A DNA stretch of 35,447 bases, taken from positions 1-35,447 of the forward strand of contig JAODMY010000108.1 of the NCBI GenBank assembly GCA_025465535.1, read 5' to 3'. This stretch comes from Glaciihabitans sp. GTDB taxonomy: Bacteria; Actinomycetota; Actinomycetes; Actinomycetales; Microbacteriaceae. Positions within the stretch are counted from its first letter, which is position 1, and every line of letters begins with the position of its first letter. Of the stretch, positions 1 through 8,259 are shown in pieces. The notes beneath the pieces are model-generated. The model worked only from the letters and a program-made list of their open reading frames with translations, had not been told where the DNA came from and ran no database searches. A program made the translations under genes and the position numbers.

Positions 1-665
1 GCGGGTAGCTCGATTCCTGGAGTCTCGACCGTGCCTGCTGCGACCTTCTCCATGGCGGCACGGGCACCCTCACGGATGAGTCGGCACGACTCGGCTGGAT
101 GCAGGTTTAGTGCGCTGGCCCTGGTGATCGAGTGCTTGGTAACCACGTTGACTCCGCCGCGAGCAAAGGGAGCGGTCTCCTCCCAGGTGACCTCGTCTCC
201 CGAGACGAAAGCGATCGGAACCCGGTAGTGCTCCGCGACGAGAGCGTTGATCCCGCTTTCGCCCACGTACACTCCGTTGAGCTTCGCTCCGGAAAACACT
301 TCGGGGTTGTAGGTGTGCGACATCGTCGACGGCCTACCGGAAATCGAGCCGTGGTAGCCGACGAAGAATGCGGCAGCGAACGACTCGTCGAGACCCTGCA
401 TCATGTAGCGCGGCTTGTGCCTGCCCGAGAGGTACTGGGCTCCGCCCGCGATCTTTCGTGGATCGAGATTCGCCATCCTGCTGTGCGAGTCGTTGATGAC
501 GACCTCGGTTGCGCCGCCCTCGATCGCGCCCTCGATCGCGGCGTTGACCTCGTCCTGCAACAGCTCGCAGCCGAGCGCGTAGGGCGCACCGCTGCCGGGG
601 CGGCACTGTTCCCAGTCGACGATGCCGGCGACACCCTCCATATCGATCGAAATCCAGACCTTCAT
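1..665 (-). CDS. dppA: M55 family D-aminopeptidase, DppA-like (3' end cut by window)
   Basis: Partial gene, about 221 residues visible, C-terminus beyond the window edge. It starts MKVWISIDMEGVAG. The family is the zinc D-aminopeptidases typified by Bacillus DppA, which release N-terminal D-amino acids such as D-Ala from short peptides. The expected metal and catalytic residues are present in order: D8 and E10 (IDMEG), H61 (NDSH), H105 (GYH), H117 and E136 (GES). Its ATG overlaps the TGA of the upstream ATPase gene as ATGA, so it is the last visible gene of the peptide-transporter operon and is probably translationally coupled to it. In Bacillus the same enzyme family is also encoded with a dipeptide ABC transporter, which supports a role in using D-amino-acid peptides, for example from cell-wall turnover. 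The cytoplasmic location is inferred from the lack of a signal peptide. The substrate is inferred. Confidence 0.9.
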   Translation of the reverse strand, partial: MKVWISIDMEGVAGIVDWEQCRPGSGAPYALGCELLQDEVNAAIEGAIEGGATEVVINDSHSRMANLDPRKIAGGAQYLSGRHKPRYMMQGLDESFAAAFFVGYHGSISGRPSTMSHTYNPEVFSGAKLNGVYVGESGINALVAEHYRVPIAFVSGDEVTWEETAPFARGGVNVVTKHSITRASALNLHPAESCRLIREGARAAMEKVAAGTVETPGIELP

Positions 666-1699
666 GCTGCGGTATTCCCCGTTCTGCGTGGTTTGATCGT
701 GAGCGCGAGGGTGTCGAGTTCCGACGCGCGAATACAGGCGCTCTCGTGCTGCGGCGCAACCGTCTCGAGGGCGGGGTCCGTCGTCCTGCAGGCGTCCGAC
801 GCGTACGGACAGCGCGGATTGAAGCGGCACCCGGCCGGAATGTTGAACGGGCTCGGCGGTTCGCCGTCGAGGAAGAACTCCTCGTTGACGCTCTCCGCCG
901 ACATCCGCGGGATCGAGTCGATGAGCGCACGCGTGTACGGGTGACGCGGATTCCGGAAGAGCTCTTCGGTTTCCGCGACCTCCACAATGCGGCCGAGATA
1001 CATCACGGCCACACGCTGGCTGAGGTGCTGGACGACCGCCAGGTTGTGAGCGACGAACAGGATGCTGAGGCCGAGATCGCGCTGCAGCGTGGCGAACAGC
1101 TCGAGAATCGTGGCCTGGACCGACACGTCGAGTGCCGACACCGGCTCGTCCGCGATCAGGATGTCGGGGCGCACGGCGAGCGCACGCGCGATGGCGATGC
1201 GCTGACGCTGTCCACCGGAGAACTGGCTCGGATAGGCCTGAAGCGCATCCTCTTCAAGTCCGACGAGGTTGAGCAGTCGAATGCTCTCGGCTCGCACCTC
1301 GCTCTTCGGCACGATGTTGTGAAGAACGAGCAGTTCCTTCAGCATCGAGCCAATGGAGATGCGCGGGTTGAGCGACGAGTACGGATCCTGGAACACCATC
1401 TGGATGCGACGGCTCGCGTCCTTGTTGCGGTGAAGCGGCATGGGCTCGCCGTGGTAATCCAGCTCTCCCGAGGTCGGCGTCGCACTGCCGACCAGGATCT
1501 TTGCGAGCGTGGACTTCCCGGATCCGGACTCGCCGACGAGCGCGAGGATCTCGCCCTTGTTCAGCTGCAGGTCGACACCGTCGAGAGCGTGCAGGCTCGA
1601 CTGCTTGTCGTCCTTCCGGGTGATCCGGGCCAGAACCGACGTGTTCAGGTGATAGGTCTTTGTGATGTCCGCTACGCGGAGCACGGGTGTTTCGGTCAC
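662..1699 (-). CDS. Peptide ABC transporter ATP-binding protein (DppF/OppF type)
   Basis: ABC ATPase of 345 residues that should power peptide import together with its DppD-type partner. Visible motifs: Walker A GESGSGKST (residues 56-64), Q-loop FQDPYSS (about 102-108), signature FSGGQRQR (159-166), Walker B ILIADEP (179-185). A C-terminal cysteine-bearing oligopeptide-transporter domain includes CRFNPRCPYASDAC, typical of DppD/DppF proteins and in some members the site of an iron-sulfur cluster. The start is GTG at 1699, overlapping the upstream stop as GTGA. The end overlaps the D-aminopeptidase start as ATGA. Family membership is clear. The transported substrate cannot be read from the ATPase itself. 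Confidence 0.95.
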   Translation of the reverse strand: MTETPVLRVADITKTYHLNTSVLARITRKDDKQSSLHALDGVDLQLNKGEILALVGESGSGKSTLAKILVGSATPTSGELDYHGEPMPLHRNKDASRRIQMVFQDPYSSLNPRISIGSMLKELLVLHNIVPKSEVRAESIRLLNLVGLEEDALQAYPSQFSGGQRQRIAIARALAVRPDILIADEPVSALDVSVQATILELFATLQRDLGLSILFVAHNLAVVQHLSQRVAVMYLGRIVEVAETEELFRNPRHPYTRALIDSIPRMSAESVNEEFFLDGEPPSPFNIPAGCRFNPRCPYASDACRTTDPALETVAPQHESACIRASELDTLALTIKPRRTGNTAA

Positions 1700-2688
1700 G
1701 CCAGAATCCCCTCGAAAATGCGCTCAGACTCAATGCAGGCGGCCTTGTGTCCCGGTGCGACCTCCAGCGTTGGCGGAATCGCCACCGTGCACGCGTCCAC
1801 GGCGAATGCGCAGCGGGGCGCGAATGCGCATCCAGCCGTCCTGGCCGCAAGGTTCGGAGGGAATCCGGGAATCGGGACGAGGTCGCGATCCGGCTGATCG
1901 AAGTCGGGGGCCGAGTCGAGAAGCCCCTTCGTGTACGGGTGCCGCGGGTCACTGAACACGTCTTTCACGCGTCCGGCCTCAATGATGTGGCCTGCGTACA
2001 TGACGGCAAGGTCGCTGCAGGTCTGATTGACGACCGCGAGGTCGTGGGTGACGAAGGCGAGCGCCGCGCCGGAATCGTCGCAGAGCTCCTCGAGCACCTT
2101 GAGCACCTGGTGCTGAACGGTCACGTCGAGGGCGGTCGTCGGCTCGTCGCAGAGCAACAGCTTCGGCCCACAGGACAGCGCCATGGCGATCATGATGCGC
2201 TGGCGAAGTCCACCGGAGAGTTCGTGCGGATAGGCGCGTGCGCGCCGCGCCGGATCCGGGATCCCGGTCTTCGCCATCATCTCGATGGCGAGTTCCATTG
2301 CGGCCTTCTTCGAGAGGCCGAGGTAACGCCGCGGTCCCTCGGCGATCTGGTCGCCGACCCTGATCACCGGGTTGAGCGCGGTCATCGGCTCCTGGAAGAT
2401 CATCGCGATCTCCGGTCCCATGAGCTTTCGACGCTGGGCCGTCGGCATGCCAACGAGCTCCGCGCCGTTGTAGAGGATGCTTCCCGAGAGCACCTTCACG
2501 CCCTTGGGGAGGAGGTCGGCGATCGCGCGAAGGGTCAGGGACTTGCCCGAACCGGATTCGCCGACGATCCCGAACCGCTCGCCCTGCTGGATGTCGAACG
2601 ACAGGTCATCGACGATGATCGTGTCCGAACCCTTGGGGCGGCGGATGCCGATGGTGAGTGACTTCACGCTAAGAAGTGGCGTTTCCAT
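1696..2688 (-). CDS. Peptide ABC transporter ATP-binding protein (DppD/OppD type)
   Basis: ABC ATPase of about 330 residues. Visible motifs (numbered from a GTG two codons upstream of the preferred start): Walker A GESGSGKS (45-52), Q-loop FQEPMTALNP (100-109), signature LSGGLRQR (159-166), Walker B LLLCDEP (179-185) and the C-terminal cysteine motif CAFAPRCAFAVDAC. It should pair with the following DppF-type ATPase beneath the two permeases. I choose ATG at 2688 because AGGAGG lies 8 nt upstream. The alternative GTG at 2694 would be only 2 nt from that Shine-Dalgarno sequence, although it would give a GTGA overlap with the permease stop. The gene sits between the permease and the second ATPase with no gaps, consistent with one transcript. 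Confidence 0.94.
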   Translation of the reverse strand: METPLLSVKSLTIGIRRPKGSDTIIVDDLSFDIQQGERFGIVGESGSGKSLTLRAIADLLPKGVKVLSGSILYNGAELVGMPTAQRRKLMGPEIAMIFQEPMTALNPVIRVGDQIAEGPRRYLGLSKKAAMELAIEMMAKTGIPDPARRARAYPHELSGGLRQRIMIAMALSCGPKLLLCDEPTTALDVTVQHQVLKVLEELCDDSGAALAFVTHDLAVVNQTCSDLAVMYAGHIIEAGRVKDVFSDPRHPYTKGLLDSAPDFDQPDRDLVPIPGFPPNLAARTAGCAFAPRCAFAVDACTVAIPPTLEVAPGHKAACIESERIFEGILA

Positions 2689-2690
2689 GG

Positions 2691-3575
2691 TCACTTCCTC
2701 CTCTCTGGGCTGAGTAGATCGGAAAGACCGTCACCGAGCCACGACAGGCCGAGGCTCGTGACCACGACGACGAGGCCGGGAATGGTGGCCAGCTGCCACT
2801 GGGTGGTGATGAACTGCTGGCCATCGTTGATCATGCTTCCCCACTCCGCGGTGGGGGGAGCGATGCCGAGGCCGAGGTAGCCGAGCGTGACGATCGCCAT
2901 GATGTCCATGACGATGTCGCTCATGGCGTAGATGATCGCCTGGGAAAGGACGTTCGGACCGATGTGCCTGACGAGAATGCGCGCGTGGGACATTCCACCG
3001 AGGCGAGCCGCGACCACGTAGTCCTGTTTCTTCGCGATCAGGACCTCACCGCGAACGATCCTCGCGTACGAAACCCAGGACACGGTGGCGATCGCGATGT
3101 AGATGCTCGACTCGCCCGATCCGAAGACGAACACCAGGACGATGACCATCACGTAGAAGGGGAAGGCAAAGAAGGTGTCGACGATGCGCATCAGTATCGT
3201 GTCGAGCCAGCCGCCGAAGTATCCGGCGATCGCGCCGAGAGTCGAGCCGATGACGAACGGGATGAAGACGGCAAGGAAGCCGACCCGCAGGTCGACCTGT
3301 GCTCCCCAGATCAGGCGGGAGAGGACGTCCCGGCCGAACTGGTCGGTTCCGAGCCAGTGCGCGGGGCTTGGCGACTGGATCGCGTCCTCGAGGTTCTGGG
3401 TGATCGGGTTATAAGGAGCGAGCACCGGAGCGAGCACCGCGACGAGAACCAGCAGTCCGACGATGATGATGCCGGCCATGAGGGAACCGTTGCGATACCA
3501 CGGCTTGATCGATCGCGAACGAGTGAGGCGGCGTTTCTGCTTGTATGCGACGAGGGCCGCTGTGGGAGTCGTCAT
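2691..3575 (-). CDS. Peptide ABC transporter permease (DppC type)
   Basis: Inner-membrane permease of 294 residues with a cytoplasmic N-terminus, a first membrane segment MAGIIIVGLLVLVAVLAPVL, and five further hydrophobic segments. The linker NLEDAIQSPSPAHWLGTDQFGRDVLSR is typical of DppC/OppC (the LGTD.xGRD motif), and the EAA loop is visible as VVAARLGGMSHARILVRHIGPNV, which docks on the ATPases. The start is ATG at 3575, with AAGGA about 7 nt upstream. It overlaps the DppB stop as ATGA. An open frame continues further upstream but only as a shadow of dppB. The protein forms the membrane channel with the DppB-type subunit. Confidence 0.94.
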   Translation of the reverse strand: MTTPTAALVAYKQKRRLTRSRSIKPWYRNGSLMAGIIIVGLLVLVAVLAPVLAPYNPITQNLEDAIQSPSPAHWLGTDQFGRDVLSRLIWGAQVDLRVGFLAVFIPFVIGSTLGAIAGYFGGWLDTILMRIVDTFFAFPFYVMVIVLVFVFGSGESSIYIAIATVSWVSYARIVRGEVLIAKKQDYVVAARLGGMSHARILVRHIGPNVLSQAIIYAMSDIVMDIMAIVTLGYLGLGIAPPTAEWGSMINDGQQFITTQWQLATIPGLVVVVTSLGLSWLGDGLSDLLSPERRK

Positions 3576-4531
3576 GCCCGTTCCTTCGAGCTCAGGTCGA
3601 CGCGGGGATCGAGAATCGTGTAGACGACATCCGTCAGGATGCCGACAACAACGACGAAGAACGCGACGAACAGGGTCACACCTTGGATGGTCGGGAAGTC
3701 TCGGGTGAAGATCGCATTGATCATCATCGAACCGAGTCCCGGAAGAGCGAACACCTTCTCGATCACGAGCGAACCACCGACAAGGAAGCCGAGGTTGACG
3801 CCGATGACCGACACCGTCGGGATCGCCGCGTTGCGAAGCACGTGTCCGCGGAACAGCGCCGCGCCGTACGAGCCCTTCGATTTTGCGGTGCCGACGTACT
3901 CGGATTCGAGCACGTTGATCATGGATGACCGAAGGCTCCTGATGATCGTCGGGCACATCGTGATCCCGAGGGTCAGCGCCGGCAGGAAGAGGTAGTAGAA
4001 GTGGTCACCGGCCGTTTCGCCGTAGCCGCCGACAGGGAACGCGCGCACCCCGACGGCAAGCAACAGGATGAGCATGATGCCGAGCCAGAACTGCGGCATG
4101 CCCTGGCCGAGAAGAGTGAATCCGCGAACCCCGAGGTCCCTGGCGCCACCCGGACGGAACGCGGCGAGCGCGGCCAGCGGGATGCTGATGACCAGCGACA
4201 GCAGAAGGGCCAGGCCGAGAAGCGACAGCGTCACGGGAATCGCCTGGGCCAGCTCCTGCGTCACCGGCATTTGGTAGGTGATGCTCGTGCCGAGGTTGCC
4301 CTGGAAGAGGCGCCCGAGGAAAATCAGGTACTGCTGCCACAGGGGCTGGTCGAGCCCGAGCTGCTTACTGAGCGCGGCAACGCTCGCTTTTGTCGCGTGC
4401 TGCCCGAGGAGCGCCAGCGCGGGATTGCCCGGCAGCAGTCGCGCCATGAAGAACACGATTATGGTCACGCCGATCGCCACGGGGATTGACTGAACCAGTC
4501 GCCCTGGGATAAACCTCAGCCGATGGAGCAT
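3572..4531 (-). CDS. Peptide ABC transporter permease (DppB type)
   Basis: Inner-membrane permease of 319 residues. It has the typical DppB/OppB N-terminus (RFIPGRLVQSIPVAIGVTIIVFFMARLLPGNP in sense), a long loop containing GLDQPLWQQYL, the TLLGQGMPQFWLGI motif and an EAA loop around EYVGTAKSKG. About six membrane segments are visible. The start is ATG at 4531 with GGAGG 8 nt upstream. It is the first gene of the run DppB-DppC-DppD-DppF-D-aminopeptidase, all joined by 4-nt overlaps. A 136-nt gap before it contains a block that is repeated upstream of the binding-protein gene (see 4597-4645), so this operon probably has its own promoter even though it lies on the same strand downstream of the amidase. 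Confidence 0.94.
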   Translation of the reverse strand: MLHRLRFIPGRLVQSIPVAIGVTIIVFFMARLLPGNPALALLGQHATKASVAALSKQLGLDQPLWQQYLIFLGRLFQGNLGTSITYQMPVTQELAQAIPVTLSLLGLALLLSLVISIPLAALAAFRPGGARDLGVRGFTLLGQGMPQFWLGIMLILLLAVGVRAFPVGGYGETAGDHFYYLFLPALTLGITMCPTIIRSLRSSMINVLESEYVGTAKSKGSYGAALFRGHVLRNAAIPTVSVIGVNLGFLVGGSLVIEKVFALPGLGSMMINAIFTRDFPTIQGVTLFVAFFVVVVGILTDVVYTILDPRVDLSSKERA

Positions 4532-4596
4532 CAGCGCACCTCCTCTTCCGATGCGGCAGTTATGCCGTCACCAAGCCACGTTTTTGCGGCCATCGG

Positions 4597-4645
4597 ACTT
4601 GTACTATTGATTACAGTAACGCCCATTCTTTTCCGGCTTGTTACA
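4597..4645 (-). promoter_or_regulatory. Shared promoter/operator block, copy 1 (before the permease operon)
   Basis: Read on the minus strand it holds GTAACA, then GAAAA, then TGTAATCAnnAGTAC. The same arrangement occurs at 7685-7733. In both copies the plus-strand GATTACA and GTTAC are separated by exactly 24 nt, which places two TTAC direct repeats 30 nt apart (about three helical turns). TGTAAT is a possible -10, giving a leader of about 75 nt. The use as promoter and/or operator is inferred. Confidence 0.6.
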
Positions 4646-4667
4646 CACGGAAGACGCTTGCGTGACC

Positions 4668-5939
4668 TCACGATTGCCTTTCCCCGAGAATCCGCTCGAT
4701 CACCGCGGCCGCAGCGAGGAGTTCCGCATCGGAGCCGAGTGCTCCGGCGATCTGCAATCCGACAGGCAGGCCATCCGGCGTCACACCGCACGGGATGACG
4801 ATGGCCGGCTGGCCCGTCATGTTGTACGGCTGCGTGAAGATTCCCTCGATGGCACCCTCCGCGGTATCGCCCGGCGGCGACACCTCCGGCGCGACGTACG
4901 GTGCCGCGGGTCCGAGCAGGAAATCGACCCCGTCGAGAATGGCGAGCGCGTTCGGCAGGAGCGCATCCCGCTCGCGCAGCGCACTCTCGTACTGGTCAAC
5001 GCTGATGTGCTCCGCTGCAGCGAACAGGCGGGCGGTCGGAGCTCCAAAATGCTCGGGCCGCTCGGTCATGGCCGCGCCGTGCACCTTCCACGCCTCGTAG
5101 TGAATGATGTCGCCCATCCGTGCGTTCAATGCGGTGAGCGCGCCTCCGTCGCGATCCTCGAGAGCCACCCCGCCGCGAATCCGCTCGATCGCCGCGACGA
5201 CAACGTCGCGTACATCGGCCTCGAGAAGGGGGTCGGCCAGCTGGTCGGCGAGCACCCCGAACGTCGGGGAGTCTGACGCCACGGCAGCGGGGATCCCGCT
5301 CAGCGCGTCGAACACCGCGATCGTGGTCGCGACATCCACGGCGAGGACACCAACGTGATCCAGGGTGGGAGAAAGGGGCTGGACCCCGATGACCGAAATG
5401 GTTCCGAACGTCGGCTTAAAACCGACAACGCCGCAGTAGTGAGCGGGGAGACGAATGGATCCACCGGTGTCCGTACCCAGGGCAGCCGGGCACACGCCGG
5501 CGCCGACCAGGGCCGCGGATCCTCCGCTGGAACCTCCGGCCGTTTGGGTCGGCTTCGCGGGATTGCGGGCCTCGGGGAGGTCGGGATTCTGGGCGCCGGC
5601 GGCGTATTCGAGAAGCGCGGCCAGCGCGAACACGTCGGCTGCTGCCTCGCGAAGGGAAGTGATCACCGGTGCGTCCAGCGTTGCCGCCGGGCCCGCCATG
5701 TCTTCTGGATTCCCGTTGCCACGGGGATACCCGGCGACGTCGATCATGTCTTTGACGGCGATCGGCATTCCGAGCAGCGGTCCGTCCTCGGCGCGCGGCG
5801 GCGAGGGGATCGAGGTCACGACCGCGTTAAGCGGGCGACCGAGTCGCTCGAGTCGCTCCGTGGCCTCGCTCAGCCGTGACACCGCCCACGCCTGCCTGCT
5901 GGCTGCGCCATCGATGCCAAGGGGTAATACGTCGTTCAT
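4668..5939 (-). CDS. Amidase, amidase-signature (AS) family
   Basis: Protein of 423 residues with the full Ser-cisSer-Lys triad of the amidase-signature family: K63 (AVKD), S137 (GGSSGGS) and the nucleophile S161 (GTDTGGS). These enzymes hydrolyse carboxamides; members include general amidases, peptide amidases and GatA. It lies between a peptide-binding lipoprotein gene and a peptide permease operon on the same strand, so a peptide- or amide-derived substrate is likely, but this is inference. It is unlikely to be GatA because gatB and gatC are absent and the sequence is short for GatA. The start is ATG at 5939 with GAGG 6 nt upstream. No signal peptide is seen, so it is probably cytoplasmic. 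A strong hairpin separates it from the binding-protein gene. Confidence 0.9.
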   Translation of the reverse strand: MNDVLPLGIDGAASRQAWAVSRLSEATERLERLGRPLNAVVTSIPSPPRAEDGPLLGMPIAVKDMIDVAGYPRGNGNPEDMAGPAATLDAPVITSLREAAADVFALAALLEYAAGAQNPDLPEARNPAKPTQTAGGSSGGSAALVGAGVCPAALGTDTGGSIRLPAHYCGVVGFKPTFGTISVIGVQPLSPTLDHVGVLAVDVATTIAVFDALSGIPAAVASDSPTFGVLADQLADPLLEADVRDVVVAAIERIRGGVALEDRDGGALTALNARMGDIIHYEAWKVHGAAMTERPEHFGAPTARLFAAAEHISVDQYESALRERDALLPNALAILDGVDFLLGPAAPYVAPEVSPPGDTAEGAIEGIFTQPYNMTGQPAIVIPCGVTPDGLPVGLQIAGALGSDAELLAAAAVIERILGERQS

Positions 5940-5985
5940 GATGCCTCACATCGGCTCTGAGCCAGCGAACGCCGACAACCGGTGA

Positions 5986-6015
5986 GGAGGCGGCCCCGTT
6001 TCCGAGGCCGCCTCC
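5986..6015 (-). terminator. Intercistronic hairpin between binding protein and amidase
   Basis: A perfect 10-bp inverted repeat, GGAGGCGGCC and GGCCGCCTCC with a 10-nt loop, begins about 15 nt after the binding-protein stop codon. No T-run follows on the minus strand, so it may act as a partial terminator or as a 3' stabiliser that raises binding-protein expression over the amidase, as is common in such operons. Confidence 0.65.
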
Positions 6016-6029
6016 CAGTTGGTAGTTCG

Positions 6030-7592
6030 CTACTTCGTCTTGTAGACGTTCGCGAGCTGGTAGTTACCGAGTGGAGTCACGTAGAACCCCTTGACCTGAT
6101 CGGTGGCGACGTAGGAGTACGGCGAGTAGAACAGGTAGGCGATGAACGCGTCCTGGCTCGTGATCGTCTGCACCTGGTCGTAGAGCGCGGCCCGCTTGGT
6201 CGGGTTGGTCTCCGCTGCGGCCTCGGCATTAATCGCGATCACCTTGGGGTTGTCGTACCCGGTGAAGGCCGAGTTCGATCCACCCTTCGGGTTGACGGCC
6301 CACGACGTCCACTCGTCCGGGTCAGGGATGTCCATCGACCACTGGTTCCACGACATGTCGAAGTTGCCAGCGAGACGGGCCTGCTTGTTCGCGGTCGGAT
6401 CGAGCTGCTCGATTTTCATGTTGATGCCGATGACCTTGAGCTCCGACTGCATGATCTGCGCGATCGAGGCCTGGTTCGCGTCGCCGGACTGGATCAGGAG
6501 AGTCGTCGTGAAGCCGTTTGGCTTCGACGACGCGGCCATTGCCGCCTTTGCCTTCGCGACGTTGTAGGTGTCGCCGCCGGCGTTCGGGTCGTAGTACGGA
6601 GTTCCGGGCGAGAGCATCGAGTACGCCGGGGTTCCGTTACCGAACAACACCGCCTTGACCATTGCGTTGCGGTCAATCGCGTCGGAGATCGCGGTGCGAA
6701 TGTGCACGTCGTTGAACGGCGCACGATTTTCGTTGAATGCGATCCAGTCCATCAGCGTCGACGGGAACGTCATGGCATTCACGCCGGGCGTCGCCTTCAG
6801 CGAAGCAAACGTCGACCAGTCGGGCGTGTCATCGATATCGATCTGGTTACCCTGCACCTGGAGCTTGCGCGTGTTGGCGTCCGGGACAACCGTCCACGTG
6901 ACGCTGCTCAGGTACGGCAGGCCCTTTTGCCAGTAGTTGGGGTTCTTGGTCAGCTTGACCGCCTGGCCCTTTTTCCAGTAGTCCCAGACGAATGGACCGG
7001 TTCCAACGGGCGCCTGGTAGAAGGCCGCCTCGGTCTTGCCACCGTAGTTGTCCGGGATGATGCCGTTGCTGAAGAGGGAAAGGTCAGCGATCAGTGGTCC
7101 CCACGGGTGCGAAACCGTGATCTGCACTGTCGATGCATTGACGACACTGACTTCCTTGATCGCCGCGTTGATGAATCCCCAGCCGGCGGCACCGGACTTG
7201 GTGTCCTGGTCGATCGAGAACTTGACGTCAGACGCGGTCATCGTCTTGCCATTGCTGAACTTCACGCCCTTACGAAGGTTGATCGTATAGACGAGCTGGT
7301 TCTTCGAGATGGTGTAACCGGTGGCGAGCCAGGGCTTGAGCGTCTTTCCGTTGTTGCTCACCATGAACAGCGGTTCCATGATCTGTTCCATGACACGGAG
7401 CGAGTTGTTGTCGAACGTGTCCGTGGCGTTCATCGAGATGATGTCCTGGGAGCGGGCGATAACGAGGTTGCCTCCTTCCACCGGCTTTCCGCTGGCGCTG
7501 GATGCGCTGCTACTATTCGCGGTGCTACACCCACCTAAAACAAGTGCTGCCGCCGCCGCTACCGCGACGACCATGCCTATCCGTCTTTTCAT
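6030..7592 (-). CDS. Peptide ABC transporter substrate-binding lipoprotein (SBP family 5)
   Basis: Extracytoplasmic binding protein of 520 residues, family 5 (DppA/OppA/NikA type). The N-terminus is a lipoprotein signal peptide: MKRR, a hydrophobic stretch, then a lipobox LGGC with C22 as the lipid-bearing cysteine, followed by a Ser/Ala-rich linker. The family signature region follows (EPLFMVSNNGKTLKPWLA and VYTINLRKGVKFSNGKTMTASDVKFS in sense). The start is ATG at 7592, with GAGG about 6 nt upstream; the frame extends upstream but that part runs through the regulatory region and does not look like a signal peptide. It delivers substrate to the DppB/DppC permease. Its upstream region carries the same roughly 50-bp block as the permease operon. 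The ligand is not determinable from sequence alone; D-amino-acid peptides are suggested by the linked D-aminopeptidase. Confidence 0.95.
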   Translation of the reverse strand: MKRRIGMVVAVAAAAALVLGGCSTANSSSASSASGKPVEGGNLVIARSQDIISMNATDTFDNNSLRVMEQIMEPLFMVSNNGKTLKPWLATGYTISKNQLVYTINLRKGVKFSNGKTMTASDVKFSIDQDTKSGAAGWGFINAAIKEVSVVNASTVQITVSHPWGPLIADLSLFSNGIIPDNYGGKTEAAFYQAPVGTGPFVWDYWKKGQAVKLTKNPNYWQKGLPYLSSVTWTVVPDANTRKLQVQGNQIDIDDTPDWSTFASLKATPGVNAMTFPSTLMDWIAFNENRAPFNDVHIRTAISDAIDRNAMVKAVLFGNGTPAYSMLSPGTPYYDPNAGGDTYNVAKAKAAMAASSKPNGFTTTLLIQSGDANQASIAQIMQSELKVIGINMKIEQLDPTANKQARLAGNFDMSWNQWSMDIPDPDEWTSWAVNPKGGSNSAFTGYDNPKVIAINAEAAAETNPTKRAALYDQVQTITSQDAFIAYLFYSPYSYVATDQVKGFYVTPLGNYQLANVYKTK

Positions 7593-7684
7593 CGACTGCC
7601 TCGCTACTCTCTGCATCCAACCGGATGCCCTGTGATTACGGGTCTTGGTGCTCGGGCGTCCAACACCATCGGTGGGGCGTCGCG

Positions 7685-7733
7685 ATTCGTACTGATGATT
7701 ACAATAGAGGTGAAATTTTTCGAGCATGTTACG
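7685..7733 (-). promoter_or_regulatory. Shared promoter/operator block, copy 2 (before the binding-protein gene)
   Basis: It matches the block at 4597-4645: on the minus strand GTAACA, GAAAA, TGTAATCAnnAGTAC with identical internal spacing (24 nt between GATTACA and GTTAC on the plus strand). It lies about 93 nt upstream of the binding-protein ATG. It also sits just before the divergent acetyltransferase gene, so a regulator bound here could affect both directions. Confidence 0.6.
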
Positions 7734-7754
7734 TTCGGAATAAATTGGAGTGAC

Positions 7755-8234
7755 GTGGAATCCGATGTTTTGTCGACAGTGTCGCTTCGAGACTTCGTCC
7801 CCTCGGACTACCCTGAACTAATCTCGTGGTTTCCCGATGCGTCGGCTTTGAGCCTTTTCTCCGGTGGCACAGCGCAATGGCCGCTGACGATCGAGCAACT
7901 ATCCGCCCGTGTCGAATCGGGTGAAGCGGACTCATTCACGGTCATCCTCGAGTCAGGGACCGCCGTCGGTCACATCGAATTCGTTCACGAGACAGCGGAG
8001 CGGGTGCGTCTCGCCCGTCTCATAATTGCGCCGGAGTTCCGTGGACGGGGACTCACCGCCTATCTTCTCGACCGCGCGAGCGAACACGCGCGAGCTGGTG
8101 GATACCGCTGGATAACCCTTCTCGTCGTCCCTGACAATCTGCCCGCGATGCGCGCCTATGCCAGAGCCGGTTTCGTCGACACCGGCTCCAGCGCCGTCCG
8201 CCCCGAGTACATCAGGATGCTGCGCAAGGCCTAG
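7755..8234 (+). CDS. GNAT family N-acetyltransferase
   Basis: About 159 residues with a GNAT fold. The N-terminal VSLRDFVPSDYPELISWF is a typical beta1-alpha1 region. The acetyl-CoA loop is visible as LARLIIAPEFRGRGLTAYLL (the R/Q-x-x-G-x-G/A type), followed by VPDNLPAMRAYARAGF, the usual alpha4-beta7 end. The chosen start is GTG at 7755, with GGAG about 5 nt upstream; the frame is open further upstream but that part runs through the shared promoter block and is not protein-like. The acceptor substrate is unknown. It is divergent from the peptide-binding lipoprotein gene and could detoxify or modify imported compounds, but that is only a guess from position. Confidence 0.88.
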   Translation: MESDVLSTVSLRDFVPSDYPELISWFPDASALSLFSGGTAQWPLTIEQLSARVESGEADSFTVILESGTAVGHIEFVHETAERVRLARLIIAPEFRGRGLTAYLLDRASEHARAGGYRWITLLVVPDNLPAMRAYARAGFVDTGSSAVRPEYIRMLRKA

Positions 8235-8259
8235 CAAACCGCTCGCCATCCCACATCCT

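Noticed and set aside
2691-3956. N-terminally extended DppC permease (421 codons)
   Set aside because: The extra part overlaps dppB in another frame and is not membrane-protein-like; ATG at 3575 with a ribosome-binding site and ATGA overlap is the clear start.
5982-7538. Plus-strand open frame of 518 codons opposite the binding-protein gene
   Set aside because: Antisense shadow with Arg/Val/Asp-rich composition; the minus strand encodes a complete lipoprotein.
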